DNA from: Bacillus sp. ISL-41 | GTDB lineage: Bacteria; Bacillota; Bacilli; Bacillales; Cytobacillaceae | Assembly: GCF_018613235.1 (NCBI RefSeq) | Contig: NZ_JAGGQP010000016.1 | Location: forward strand, 124,001 to 188,000 | DNA length: 64,000 bases | Direction: 5' to 3' | Part shown: positions 53,101 through 61,779 of the stretch, piece by piece | Layout: each line of letters starts with the position of its first letter | Position numbering within the stretch: position 1 is the stretch's first letter | Notes under the pieces: generated by a model | Seen by the model: only the letters and a program-made list of their open reading frames with translations | Told to the model about the DNA's origin: nothing | The model's database searches: none | Made by a program: the position numbers and the translations under genes

Positions 53101-54039
53101 TTGAGAAGAGCGTTCCGCGTGCTATTTTCTTTTTTGTTTGTCCTAACCTCGCTCGGGGTTTTTATATCCAATAAAGTCATGTTCTTAAAAAGGAAAGATG
53201 ACGAAGAAATTTTCAACCGAGAAGCGAAAGCCGGGCACCTGGTGCCTGATGAATATGATTCTCTGCCAAAAACGGAAGTCACCATTCCTTCATCCTTTGG
53301 CTACTCATTGAAGGCTGTCCTCGTTGAACCGTACGACACAAACCGTTACATCATCATTGCCCATGGAGTTACCCAAAGCAAGACCAATTCGGTAAAATAT
53401 ATGAACCTTTTCTTGAATCGCGGCTTCAATGCCGTTATCTACGACCACCGCCGCCACGGGGAGTCCGGCGGGAAGACCACCAGCTATGGATATTATGAGA
53501 AGTTTGACCTTAAATCAGTGGTAGACTGGCTAAGGAATGAAAAGGGTCCGGATTTGCTTCTTGGCATCCACGGAGAGTCAATGGGAGCCGCAACTCTGCT
53601 CCTTTATGCAGGCATGCTTGAGGATGGTGCGGACTTCTATGTGGCAGATTGCCCTTTCTCTGACTTCAGTGAACAGCTCGCTTACCGCATCAAGGAAGAG
53701 GTCAAGTTTTTGCCGCCAAAACTATTGCTGCCTGTTGCCAGCATGTTCGTCCGCATCCGTGATAAATATTCTTTGAGTCAGGTATCCCCGATTGCGGTTA
53801 TCGAAAATATTAAAAACCCCATCCTGTTCATCCATAGCCGCAAGGACGACTTCATCCTGCCATCGATGACCGAGGCCTTGTTTGAACAGAAACAAGGACC
53901 TAAGAAGCTATACATGGCAGAAAACGGGCTTCATGCTCAATCGTACAGCGAGAACCGGGAGCAATACGAGAAGGTGCTCGATGAATTTCTTGAGGAATAT
54001 GTCTTTGCCGATCATGGAAGGACGGACGGAGACCATTAA
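53101..54039 (+). CDS. yqkD: Membrane-anchored alpha/beta hydrolase YqkD
   Basis: 312 residues. An N-terminal hydrophobic anchor (about 5-23), then an alpha/beta hydrolase: IIIAHGVTQSKTNS (oxyanion region), IYDHRRHGESGGKTTSYGYY, the nucleophile elbow GIHGESMGA (Ser), late Asp in HSRKDDF and His in NGLHAQSY. The substrate is unknown. TTG at 53101 follows GGAGGG at 7 bases. Strong residue-level similarity to B. subtilis YqkD as I recall it. Confidence 0.9.
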   Translation: MRRAFRVLFSFLFVLTSLGVFISNKVMFLKRKDDEEIFNREAKAGHLVPDEYDSLPKTEVTIPSSFGYSLKAVLVEPYDTNRYIIIAHGVTQSKTNSVKYMNLFLNRGFNAVIYDHRRHGESGGKTTSYGYYEKFDLKSVVDWLRNEKGPDLLLGIHGESMGAATLLLYAGMLEDGADFYVADCPFSDFSEQLAYRIKEEVKFLPPKLLLPVASMFVRIRDKYSLSQVSPIAVIENIKNPILFIHSRKDDFILPSMTEALFEQKQGPKKLYMAENGLHAQSYSENREQYEKVLDEFLEEYVFADHGRTDGDH

Positions 54040-54084
54040 TACAGGTTGAGCGAGGTTGTATTTTACGCTTAGCTCGTTATCAGT

Positions 54085-54262
54085 CGTATGTTTCCAATAA
54101 GGCTTTTCGGACACTTTTCTCTTGTTCCAGCTTCTGTTTGGCCGATAAAGCCCTTCTATCGGACACTTTTTTCTTATTCCGGCTTTTGTTTGTCCGATAG
54201 AGACTTTCTATTGGACATTTTCTCATCCCTCGTATCATGTTTGGCCGTAAAGGTCGAGCCCC
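54085..54262. repeat. 52-bp tandem hairpin repeat, array C
   Basis: TTTGGCCGAT (54137), TTTGTCCGAT (54189) and TTTGGCCGTA (54240) are spaced 52 and 51 bases, with a decayed unit before. The clearest unit pairs TGTCCGATAGA with TTCTATTGGACA, followed by a T/C-rich spacer. The arms are those of array A at 14.5 kb. Lies between convergent yqkD and the lipoprotein gene. Confidence 0.8.
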
Positions 54263-54263
54263 A

Positions 54264-54295
54264 ATAAAAAAAAATCGGCTCATCCCTGAGCCAAT
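54264..54295 (-). terminator. terminator of the lipoprotein gene
   Basis: GGCTCA pairs with TGAGCC around a 4-base loop, followed on the minus strand by a long T run. Confidence 0.85.
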
Positions 54296-54298
54296 CTT

Positions 54299-54844
54299 TT
54301 ACTGTTTTTCTCCCTGGCGATCCATTTCTTTGCCGGCGCCGTCCAGTGCTCGGACTTCTTTATAATCGCCAATTGCGTAATAATAGCGTTCGTTTTCCTT
54401 TTCAAAGATTTCTATTTTGGTAAACTTGCCATCCGGTCCTGCAGCTTCTATTGTTTTGATATCCGGATTCACGACTTTCCCGAAAATCACTGGAATCTTC
54501 GTATCCAATTTTCCGTCTTCCTTAAAGGTTGTGAAAGTGTCGGCATACAGGATCATGAAATCATTCTTATAATAAGTCCAGTGGTTATGCCCCGCATTTT
54601 CCCAGCCTTCTTTTTCGCTGCCTTTGATATAGGCGACCGCCAGCGCGTCGAATGTGTCTGAGCCTTCTTTTTGCTCTGTTGTGTAAAAGATGAGATATCC
54701 ATCCTCCACCTTTTCCTTGTGGACGATTTGTTTGATGTTGAACGGAATATCGTTTTGGATTGCTTCTCCCGCAGTCTTATAAGCGCATGCCGATAGCACA
54801 AGCACACATAAAATGGTTATGGCTGACCTCCACAATTTTCCCAT
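54299..54844 (-). CDS. Putative lipoprotein
   Basis: 181 residues. Signal peptide with lipobox LSAC (Cys about residue 20; WRSAITILCVLVLSACAYKT), so it should be lipid-anchored outside the membrane. The rest is a charged beta-rich domain with no recognised motif (NAGHNHWTYYKNDFMILYAD). Monocistronic, with a ribosome site GGGGGAGA and its own terminator. Function unknown. Confidence 0.75.
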   Translation of the reverse strand: MGKLWRSAITILCVLVLSACAYKTAGEAIQNDIPFNIKQIVHKEKVEDGYLIFYTTEQKEGSDTFDALAVAYIKGSEKEGWENAGHNHWTYYKNDFMILYADTFTTFKEDGKLDTKIPVIFGKVVNPDIKTIEAAGPDGKFTKIEIFEKENERYYYAIGDYKEVRALDGAGKEMDRQGEKQ

Positions 54845-54930
54845 CTTTCTCCCCCTGCCTTCGCTTCAAACTTCTATGTATTTGCACATTCCTCTTTCTT
54901 ATTTAACTCTTTTTCCAGTTTTTTGTAAAC

Positions 54931-55260
54931 TCATAACCCTCTTTTGTCATAAAAGCTCATTCTTGGATTAAGATATTCATTCGGGCTCTTTAACTGGAAA
55001 CATCCATTGCTATCTTTATAATCCAGCGTCATTTCCTCATCAAAAAAGACCTCTTTGGCTTTTTCAATATAAATCGGAATGCCGTCCGTTTCTAGTTGAT
55101 GCTCTTCCACATTCTTTTCGCTTTCAAACCAGAGGGCCGCTACTCCATTTACTGCACAGCCGCAGCCATCTATATCGTATTTCAATTTTATATAGCCTTG
55201 CTTGCCTGACATTTTTTCGTTCAGTTTATTTGATGCTGCTTCGGTGATTTTCAGCTTCAT
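54931..55260 (-). CDS. yqkB: HesB/IscA-like protein (YqkB family)
   Basis: 109 residues. GYIKLKYDIDGCGCAVNGVA contains the paired Cys of this HesB-like family, and FFDEEMTLDYKDSNGCFQLK the third Cys. It resembles B. subtilis YqkB, in the iron-sulfur biosynthesis-like superfamily; whether it carries a cluster is not shown. The ATG at 55260 follows AAGGGGAGAG. Confidence 0.8.
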   Translation of the reverse strand: MKLKITEAASNKLNEKMSGKQGYIKLKYDIDGCGCAVNGVAALWFESEKNVEEHQLETDGIPIYIEKAKEVFFDEEMTLDYKDSNGCFQLKSPNEYLNPRMSFYDKRGL

Positions 55261-55405
55261 GATCGCTCTCCCCTTCCGATGCTTCATTTTACCATACAGA
55301 GGATTTTTTTACGTTTCAGAACCCTTTGGCGAAATGTCTTGCAATTTTTCTGTTTAACTCTTACTATCAAAGATAATTCTGACAATTTGGAAAGGGGTGC
55401 TTTTT

Positions 55406-55621
55406 TTGTCAAAAGTAACGATTAAAGTGAATGATAATGGTTCATTAAGGATTACGGGTGATGTTGAATTGCTGGATGGTGCCGGCAATAAGTATGAAAC
55501 AAAGCCTGTTTTCTCGCTTTGCCGCTGTGGCATGAGCAAGAATATGCCATTCTGCGATGCTTCCCATAAAGGGAAATTTGAATCGGTTGTCCGTGCTCCG
55601 CAAGCTGATGAAACGGAATAA
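55406..55621 (+). CDS. CDGSH iron-sulfur protein
   Basis: 71 residues. CRCGMSKNMPFCDASHK (Cys-x-Cys, Cys and His ligands of a [2Fe-2S] cluster) defines the CDGSH family. The preceding strand region VKVNDNGSLRITGDVELLDG is also typical. Small soluble electron-transfer or Fe-S transfer protein. TTG start, with AAAGGGG 8 bases upstream. Confidence 0.88.
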   Translation: MSKVTIKVNDNGSLRITGDVELLDGAGNKYETKPVFSLCRCGMSKNMPFCDASHKGKFESVVRAPQADETE

Positions 55622-55720
55622 CTATCGAGGGCAATGGGGAATCCATTGCTCTTTTTTTACGGGGATCTTTCCAGTGACCTTTATTAAACAGGGTGGCTGA
55701 GATTTTTCCGGTGCATCAAA

Positions 55721-56059
55721 CTACCATTCATCCGTTAGCCTGACATCAGCAATATGGGAAATCCCGATCCGATGGATTTCCTCGAATCTGTCAACGATAT
55801 GGAGCTTCTGCCCGAGTTCATTCCAATAATGAATTTTCCCAATCACCAATTCATATTTTCTTTGCCTGTAATAAGTGATGCTGAGCGGGCGGTTATACTC
55901 CATCGCTTCGAGGATCGTTTCATTCAGTTGTTCAAGCTGTTGTTCGTCCAGCTGCTTTTCCTTTTCATATTCGTCCTCCTGTGACCAGTCACGCAGCATC
56001 TTGACATGCTCAGGAAGCATCATTGATGTCCATTTAATTCTTCCGCGGTCGCGAATCAT
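55721..56059 (-). CDS. yqjX: YolD-like protein preceding the Y-family polymerase
   Basis: 112 residues, charged and Glu/Gln-rich (QLDEQQLEQLNETILEAMEY), with ITYYRQRKYELVIGKIHYWN in the second half, typical of YolD-like proteins that accompany UvrX-type polymerases in Bacillus and phages. It follows yqjW by 21 bases. It may regulate or accompany the polymerase, but direct evidence is lacking. Confidence 0.85.
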   Translation of the reverse strand: MIRDRGRIKWTSMMLPEHVKMLRDWSQEDEYEKEKQLDEQQLEQLNETILEAMEYNRPLSITYYRQRKYELVIGKIHYWNELGQKLHIVDRFEEIHRIGISHIADVRLTDEW

Positions 56060-56080
56060 CTTGCTCTCCTCCTCCTTTCA

Positions 56081-57340
56081 TCAACCCTTATGCCCGCCAA
56101 CGAGTGCGGCACGATGTCTTGCTGTTCCGGCTGCCGTATATGATACGGCTCTTAGGAGTGCTGTCGAGCCGTAACGGCTGCGGATCCGGTCCATTGCGTA
56201 GCCAAGCTCTTTCTTTTTCCAGCCGTTTTTTTCAAACAAATTCAATTGGAATTCACTGTCGGTGACGAGGTTCCCGAGCGAAATCGAGATGCTTCGCACC
56301 GTCTTTCCCATGTAGTTCTCGGCGAAAAGCTCGAGGCAGACGCGATAAAGATCCATCGTGATATTGGTCGGCTCTTCAATTGTCCTTGAGCGATGGAAGC
56401 CTCCGCCGAATTCATCCTGGCTGTAGCCAACTCCGAAGCTGATGGTCCGGCCTGCCTTCCCATGGCTTCTTGCCCTGCGCGCGACTTCCTCGCACATTTC
56501 GAGGATGACATGCTTGATTTCCTCTTCTTCTTTATAGTCGCGAAGCAGGATCTGGCTTTTTCCAAAGCTGACCTGCCCTTCCATGATTGGGGCGCCGATA
56601 TCCGAAAAATCGATCCCCCATGCATGCCAGTACAGCTGATTCCCCATGATGCCAAATTTTTTCTCTAATTTCTCGAGGTCATAGCGGGCCAGCTGGCCGA
56701 CTGTAAAAATGCCCATGCTGTTCAGTGTTTTCTCGACGCGGCGGCCGATTCCCCACATTTCCCTTAGCGGTGAGACGTTCCACAACTTCGTCTGGACATC
56801 ATCATAGGTCCATTCTGCAATACCCTTCTTTTTTGCATCAAGGTCAAGGCAGAGCTTCGACATCAGCATGTTCGGCCCGATTCCGATTGCACAGGGGAGC
56901 TGGAATTCGCGCTCAATATCGTCTTTGATTTTTTTGGCGATGGAAGCAGCGTCTCCCCAAAGCTTTGAAGCTCCGTCAACCTTTATGAAGCTTTCGTCGA
57001 CGCTGTAGGTGTGAATCGCTTCCTTCGGGACATAGCGATTGAATACACGGGAGATTTCTGTCGAGATTCGCAGGTAGGTGGACATCTGCGGATCAACGAC
57101 CACAATCCGCGGATCATCGGGAATTTCAAATTTCCGTGATCCAGTCTTGATGCCAAACTCCTTTTTCAAACGCGGTGAGGCTGCGAGGACGACGCTTCCT
57201 GGGCGGTCAAGATTCCCGACGACGGCCAGGTAGCAGTCAAGAGGATCAAGGCCAAGCATCACGGCGGAACAACTCGCATAAAAACTCTTCATATCCACAC
57301 ATAAAATTTTATTTTGCGGCATTTCGCTGTAATCGACCAT
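56081..57340 (-). CDS. yqjW: Y-family DNA polymerase YqjW (UvrX/UmuC-like)
   Basis: 419 residues. Catalytic motifs LCVDMKSFYASCSAV and SVDESFIKVDGASKLWGDA, the PolY helix-hairpin region (MWGIGRRVEKTLNSMGIFTV) and a little-finger domain. It should replicate past DNA lesions with low fidelity. ATG at 57340 after AAAGGAGAGAG. Two LexA boxes upstream place it in the SOS response; yqjX follows. Confidence 0.92.
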   Translation of the reverse strand: MVDYSEMPQNKILCVDMKSFYASCSAVMLGLDPLDCYLAVVGNLDRPGSVVLAASPRLKKEFGIKTGSRKFEIPDDPRIVVVDPQMSTYLRISTEISRVFNRYVPKEAIHTYSVDESFIKVDGASKLWGDAASIAKKIKDDIEREFQLPCAIGIGPNMLMSKLCLDLDAKKKGIAEWTYDDVQTKLWNVSPLREMWGIGRRVEKTLNSMGIFTVGQLARYDLEKLEKKFGIMGNQLYWHAWGIDFSDIGAPIMEGQVSFGKSQILLRDYKEEEEIKHVILEMCEEVARRARSHGKAGRTISFGVGYSQDEFGGGFHRSRTIEEPTNITMDLYRVCLELFAENYMGKTVRSISISLGNLVTDSEFQLNLFEKNGWKKKELGYAMDRIRSRYGSTALLRAVSYTAAGTARHRAALVGGHKG

Positions 57341-57379
57341 CTTTCTCTCTCCTTTCTGCATGATATCTGCCAATAACGA

Positions 57380-57391
57380 GAACATCTGTTC
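57380..57391. promoter_or_regulatory. LexA (SOS) box 1 of yqjW
   Basis: GAACATCTGTTC, a perfect GAAC-N4-GTTC dyad about 40 bases upstream of the start. Confidence 0.7.
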
Positions 57392-57417
57392 CGTTTCATT
57401 ATACCCATTATATTAAG

Positions 57418-57431
57418 CGAATATGCGTTCG
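57418..57431. promoter_or_regulatory. LexA (SOS) box 2 of yqjW
   Basis: CGAATATGCGTTCG matches CGAACRNRYGTTYG at all but one position. It lies between divergent yqjW and yqzH. Confidence 0.7.
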
Positions 57432-57566
57432 GTTTCAATGGTAATTTTCCGGGTGACTGACTTAATTAAGGTGTAAATGGCGAGTGATGCCAGGACTGGA
57501 GATTTTTACGTAAGGGTGTTTTCAGAGCGAGCTCCGGAGTATAATCAGGTTGAGAGGTGCTATTTT

Positions 57567-57758
57567 ATGGATAAAAAACTCATTCGCAAAATGGTCCAGA
57601 AATGCTTCGTACAGTACCGGCATGATGATTCTCTGCCGTTCGGCGAGGTGGAGTTCGAAGAGATATATGGAAAGATTGTGGCACTGAAAAACGAGGAGCC
57701 TGAGACGGATTTGCATGACATCATCAATGATGCGGTGTATGAATTTTTGGCTACATAA
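57567..57758 (+). CDS. yqzH: YqzH-like small protein
   Basis: 63 residues, MDKKLIRKMVQKCFVQYRHD then acidic FGEVEFEEIYGKIVALKNEE and DLHDIINDAVYEFLAT. Similar in size, character and position to B. subtilis YqzH. ATG after GAGAGG. It starts divergent from yqjW, so the LexA boxes may affect it. Function unknown. Confidence 0.75.
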   Translation: MDKKLIRKMVQKCFVQYRHDDSLPFGEVEFEEIYGKIVALKNEEPETDLHDIINDAVYEFLAT

Positions 57759-57762
57759 GAGT

Positions 57763-57797
57763 AAAGGCTGCCCTGCATAACAGGACAGCCTTTGATT
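57763..57797. terminator. bidirectional terminator after yqzH
   Basis: AAAGGCTGCCCTG pairs with CAGGACAGCCTTT around a 5-base loop; convergent genes on both sides. Confidence 0.75.
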
Positions 57798-59142
57798 ATT
57801 TTAATCGGATATTTGCTTCGCCTTTGATTGTTGCGGGATAATCATTCAACTTTAAGGTAATCGGGCCAGGCGCTGCTCCTTCACCAAAATAAGGGATTAA
57901 AATATCAACCGGCAGTTCATTCGTGCTCCATCTGAAAGAAGCAGAGCCGTCACCAATTTCATCTCCATTCGAATCGACTGCCTGTTCAAATGAAATGTTT
58001 GTATGTCCTTCCTTCGAATCCCTTTGAAAAGTGAGCATCAATAGATTCTCTTCCCTGTCGATCTTCAGCAATCTGCCATCACTTGGAGCCTTCAGCACTT
58101 TCATTTTCTCAGGATCGACAATGATTTCTACCTCATCTTTATCAACTGCACGCAAGGAATTGAAGCGAAGATACAGCTCTTTTGGTTTTTTGAAATAATT
58201 GCTTTGCAGAAAAAATTCCTTTGTTGAATCGTCTTTATGGCTGGCAATGGTCCCATTGTTAATTGCCGCCCACTCTTCACCTGTTTCATCTACAATTCTC
58301 AAATCATTGAAACCGAAAATATGCCTGGTATTCTCCTTATCAAAATGAGCAGTAATCCCAATTCTCGTTGGATAGATCGACACTTTTTCAACAGTGATTT
58401 TCTGGCCTTCGAACTCAACTGTTTCATTAACTTCATATATTTCTTTTTTATCCTTAAAGGCATCCTTGTCTATTGAGAACGGAAGCACCCAGGTATGATC
58501 AAGCTTATTTGAGGGCTTACTATCATCTATTCTTCCTTCCGCCAGTTCAATGCTTAGCTCGAGATCTTCAGGGAGGTTATCCTTATAGAATTCATATGTG
58601 GCCGTAAACATCTGTTCCTGATTGTGTGCCTCGAACGAGTCGTAATAAGAAAAAACAGTTTCTTCAATATTCTGCCCTTCACTGTCGGTCAGCAAAAACT
58701 TTTCAATTTTAAGATCTTTTTTTGTTCCAGAAGATTCTAGCTTATAAAACAGCACCATCATCTGCTCATCGACAATCACCGAGTCAAGCGTGACCTTAAT
58801 ACCGTCATGTTCATCAGATACATCGATTTTTTGCGCAAAGTCATTTTCAACTGCTGCTGTCAGTCCTTTATCAAACCGGACAAGCTCTACAATTTTCTCC
58901 ATGCCAGGTACCAACGTCACATACGAAGCAAAAGTTTCTGACGTCCTGAGCATCGCTGTAAAAGCAAAAATCAAGATTGCTGCTGACGCAAAGGTCCTCA
59001 TATATAAAAGTTTTTTCTTCCGTTTCCTTTTTCCTTTGCTGATCCCGGCTGCAATCGCCTCGTCCAGCTGGAGTTCAGGAACTTCGATATTTTCAAGCGC
59101 GGCCTGTGCCTTGCTCAGCTTTTTCTCCTCGGCATTAAGCAT
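57796..59142 (-). CDS. DUF4179-type anti-sigma factor
   Basis: 448 residues: a basic cytoplasmic N-terminus (to about residue 47), one membrane span (about 48-66, FASAAILIFAFTAMLRT), a DUF4179 domain and beta-rich outer domains. It overlaps the preceding ECF sigma gene by 8 bases, as anti-sigma factors normally do. Thus it probably senses an envelope signal and holds the sigma factor. Similar pairs are common in Bacillus; this exact pair is not one I can name. Confidence 0.85.
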   Translation of the reverse strand: MLNAEEKKLSKAQAALENIEVPELQLDEAIAAGISKGKRKRKKKLLYMRTFASAAILIFAFTAMLRTSETFASYVTLVPGMEKIVELVRFDKGLTAAVENDFAQKIDVSDEHDGIKVTLDSVIVDEQMMVLFYKLESSGTKKDLKIEKFLLTDSEGQNIEETVFSYYDSFEAHNQEQMFTATYEFYKDNLPEDLELSIELAEGRIDDSKPSNKLDHTWVLPFSIDKDAFKDKKEIYEVNETVEFEGQKITVEKVSIYPTRIGITAHFDKENTRHIFGFNDLRIVDETGEEWAAINNGTIASHKDDSTKEFFLQSNYFKKPKELYLRFNSLRAVDKDEVEIIVDPEKMKVLKAPSDGRLLKIDREENLLMLTFQRDSKEGHTNISFEQAVDSNGDEIGDGSASFRWSTNELPVDILIPYFGEGAAPGPITLKLNDYPATIKGEANIRLK

Positions 59143-59656
59143 AGCCCAATCCCCCCTTTTCCTCGAGCTGTCCGCGCAGTTCTTTCAACCCTTTGTTTAG
59201 CCAAGTCTTCACTGTACCTTCAGGACATTCGAGAATCTCGGCAATTTCCTTTATTTTAAAATCATGAACGTATTTTAATTCGATGACCTGCCTTGTTTTG
59301 GAATCAAGCTTGCCGATGACTTCCTCGACCTCAAGCCAGCTGGACTGGTGATCGGCGCCCATCAAACTGATGAGATCATCGCTGATGAGGATTCTTTTCC
59401 TCTTTTTTAATTCATCATTGCAGTAGTTGATCAGAATCCTTGTCAGCCATGTCGTAAAATACTGCGGTTCCTTCACCTTCCGGATTGAACGGAACGCTCT
59501 GTAGGTTACCTCCTGCAGCGCTTCGACCGCATCCTCGCTATTTTTCAGATAGCTGAGAGCAATCCGGTACAGGCGCACTTTATGAAGCTGCATCAATTCG
59601 TAAAATGCCGCTTCATTGCCTTTTTTAGCTCTCTGTACGAGTTCTTGAAGCTCCAA
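59135..59656 (-). CDS. ECF-type RNA polymerase sigma factor
   Basis: 173 residues. Region 2 (RLYRIALSYLKNSEDAVEAL then EVTYRAFRSIRKVKEPQYFT) and region 4 (RQVIELKYVHDFKIKEIAEI, ECPEGTVKTWLNKGLKELRG) are intact. Close to the SigV-like group. TTG at 59656 follows AGGGGGAGA. A weak ECF-like promoter upstream suggests autoregulation with its partner anti-sigma. Confidence 0.9.
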   Translation of the reverse strand: MELQELVQRAKKGNEAAFYELMQLHKVRLYRIALSYLKNSEDAVEALQEVTYRAFRSIRKVKEPQYFTTWLTRILINYCNDELKKRKRILISDDLISLMGADHQSSWLEVEEVIGKLDSKTRQVIELKYVHDFKIKEIAEILECPEGTVKTWLNKGLKELRGQLEEKGGLGYA

Positions 59657-59687
59657 AATGTCTCCCCCTGACTTTGTCTCTATCAAT

Positions 59688-59715
59688 TAGACATCGAACG
59701 CAGAAAAAAGTTTTA
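59688..59715 (-). promoter_or_regulatory. candidate ECF autoregulatory promoter
   Basis: On the minus strand TAAAAC, 16 bases, TGTCTA, similar in layout to ECF promoters (AAAC / CGTC). Confidence 0.45.
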
Positions 59716-59722
59716 AAAAATT

Positions 59723-59753
59723 GAAAAAACCGCCAAAATTTTTACAAGGCGGT
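59723..59753 (-). terminator. yqjP-yqjQ terminator
   Basis: ACCGCC pairs with GGCGGT around a 13-base loop, followed by a TTTTTT run on the minus strand. Confidence 0.8.
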
Positions 59754-59790
59754 CATCAAAGGTATTCTTTTAGAACAGATAATCGACGGC

Positions 59791-60582
59791 TTATTTCTGA
59801 TTGAAAACTCTTTTGCCAAAAAGTTCAAACGTGCGAGGAAACAGCGAGTAAACAATGCTGCCAGGACTCATCCAGCGCGGCAGGTTGATTTCACGTGTTC
59901 TCGTCATCATGCGATTGACCACTTGTTTCGCCACGTATTCAGGCTGCAGCATAAAACGTTTTACATTTTTGACGTAGGTTCCCTGTTTATCAGCGACCTC
60001 AAAGAAGTTCGTAGCGATTGGACCCGGATTGACTGAAGTGACAAAGATGTTGTCATCAGCAACCTCCATTCGCAGGCTGTTCGTGTAGCCAAGAACGGCA
60101 TGCTTTGTAGCCGAATAAACACTCGACTTAGGTGTGGCAATCTTGCCCGCCTGGGAAGCGATATTGATAATATGGCCGCTTCTCCTCTGCTTCATTGCAG
60201 GCAGTACCATCGAGGTACAGGCCATCAAGCCGACGACATTGACATCAAACATCGTTTTGATATCATCAATCTTCGCTTCATGAGCATAATCAAAAATACC
60301 AAACCCAGCATTGTTGACCAATATATCAACGTAGCGGATATCAGTAAGCACTTCTGAAAAAACCCGCTTGATTGCTTCAGGATCAGCTACATCCAGCTGC
60401 TGGGCATGGACATTGATCGCATACTTTGATTGTAATTCTTTTTTTAAACTTTCAAGTTTATCGATACTCCGGGCCAGAAGGACAAGATTCGCTCCGCGCG
60501 CAGCGCAAAGCCTCGCAATCTCGGCACCGATCCCCCCGGAGGCACCAGTAATAATAATATTTTTTCCTTTCAAGGATGACAT
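59791..60582 (-). CDS. yqjQ: Short-chain dehydrogenase YqjQ
   Basis: 263 residues, classical SDR: TGASGGIGAEIARLCAARGA (cofactor site), NNAGFGIFDYAHE, catalytic Ser in INIASQAGKIATPKSSVYSA and YSATKHAVLGYTNSLR (Tyr-x3-Lys). It would oxidise or reduce an unknown alcohol or ketone with NAD(P)H. Follows yqjP by 11 bases with AGGTGAAAG. Confidence 0.9.
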   Translation of the reverse strand: MSSLKGKNIIITGASGGIGAEIARLCAARGANLVLLARSIDKLESLKKELQSKYAINVHAQQLDVADPEAIKRVFSEVLTDIRYVDILVNNAGFGIFDYAHEAKIDDIKTMFDVNVVGLMACTSMVLPAMKQRRSGHIINIASQAGKIATPKSSVYSATKHAVLGYTNSLRMEVADDNIFVTSVNPGPIATNFFEVADKQGTYVKNVKRFMLQPEYVAKQVVNRMMTRTREINLPRWMSPGSIVYSLFPRTFELFGKRVFNQK

Positions 60583-60593
60583 CGTCTTTCACC

Positions 60594-61559
60594 TCATTTT
60601 GCTGTATAAACGAAGGATGTACCTTCTTCCCTGACTGAAATGGCTTCCAGGGATTGTAAATAATCAAGCTGCCCAACTGTTTCCGAAATGGTCAGATTCA
60701 GTTCACGCTCATACACTGTCGGGAAGAGCAATTTACAAATCTCAAAAACAGTGAGTTCCCTGCCTTCAAGCATCCCCCTTACCTGCAATGCCCTGTCATG
60801 CTGGCGGGACAGCCTTTTTTCGATCAGGCTATGTAATTCTGTTATCTCCGTCCCATGTCCGGTGTATACTAGCCCAATCGGGTACTCCTGCAGCTTTTTT
60901 AGTGTTGAATTATATTGGACCAGCGGCTTTGGCCTTTCACTTTCGCCTGGCAGCGGCGGCTCAAGCAATGGATTCGGCGAGATTCCCGCGAGGATGGTGT
61001 CACCAGCAATCATTGTCCCATCTTTTTCACGAAAGAGCACAATATGGCTCTGGGCATGTCCCGGTGTCTCGAACACCCTCCATCCTGGCAGTGCCGGCGG
61101 AACGTCATTTTCCGAAATAGGCCCTGTCAATGAACGATCGCAAGAAAATACTAATGTCTTTTTCATCACTTTCATCGAGGGCACAAAATATTGCTCTGGT
61201 ATTGCTGATTGCAAAAAGAATTTCTCATAGAATTCTTTATGCTCCTTTTCAAATTCTGGAGTCCTGTTGATCCACCTTTCATTCAGCTGATGTCCAAATA
61301 CGCTGAGACCTGGCGAAAAATAATCCAGCATTCCAACATGATCCGGATGATCGTGAGTCAGGATGACCTGCTCTATATCCTCCGGCTTCAGTTTCAAATC
61401 GGCAAGCTGGGATTTGAACGACTCCCAGGACTGCTCCGTCTTCGTTCCAGCGTCAACAAGTGTCAACCTGTCCCCTTTTATTAAATATGCGTTCACATCA
61501 CCGACCGGGAAAGGCGTCGGCAAAGTCAGTTTGGCAATTCCATCTTTCCATTCTGCCAT
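60594..61559 (-). CDS. yqjP: MBL-fold hydrolase YqjP
   Basis: 321 residues, metallo-beta-lactamase fold. HDHPDHVGMLDYF (the HxHxDH metal site), ETPGHAQSHIVLF, IAGDTILAGISPNPLLEPPL and YTGHGTEITELHSLIEKR complete the binuclear site. A C-terminal winged-helix-like part follows. Hydrolase of unknown substrate, probably a thioester or nucleic-acid-like molecule. ATG at 61559 after GGGGTG. In an operon with yqjQ. Confidence 0.88.
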   Translation of the reverse strand: MAEWKDGIAKLTLPTPFPVGDVNAYLIKGDRLTLVDAGTKTEQSWESFKSQLADLKLKPEDIEQVILTHDHPDHVGMLDYFSPGLSVFGHQLNERWINRTPEFEKEHKEFYEKFFLQSAIPEQYFVPSMKVMKKTLVFSCDRSLTGPISENDVPPALPGWRVFETPGHAQSHIVLFREKDGTMIAGDTILAGISPNPLLEPPLPGESERPKPLVQYNSTLKKLQEYPIGLVYTGHGTEITELHSLIEKRLSRQHDRALQVRGMLEGRELTVFEICKLLFPTVYERELNLTISETVGQLDYLQSLEAISVREEGTSFVYTAK

Positions 61560-61743
61560 TTTTCTATACACCCCAAAACATTATTTTTCTATAAGGTAAA
61601 CGGATTGTTTGTTCAAGAAATGATTCAACTTTAATGATCCTGGTATTTTTTCAATATAAAATTAAGTTTACCTTTAAAGCGGAAAAATGTCATTATTTTC
61701 AGATTGTATTTTCAGAAAAAACTAAAAATTATTCAAATACTAC

Positions 61744-61773
61744 TTGACATAAGGGTTGTCTTTCTTGCATAAT
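61744..61773 (+). promoter_or_regulatory. SigA promoter of the proI leader
   Basis: TTGACA, 18 bases, CATAAT, about 340 bases before proI, just ahead of the T-box leader. The 180 bases between it and yqjP hold nothing else recognised. Confidence 0.75.
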
Positions 61774-61779
61774 CACTAT

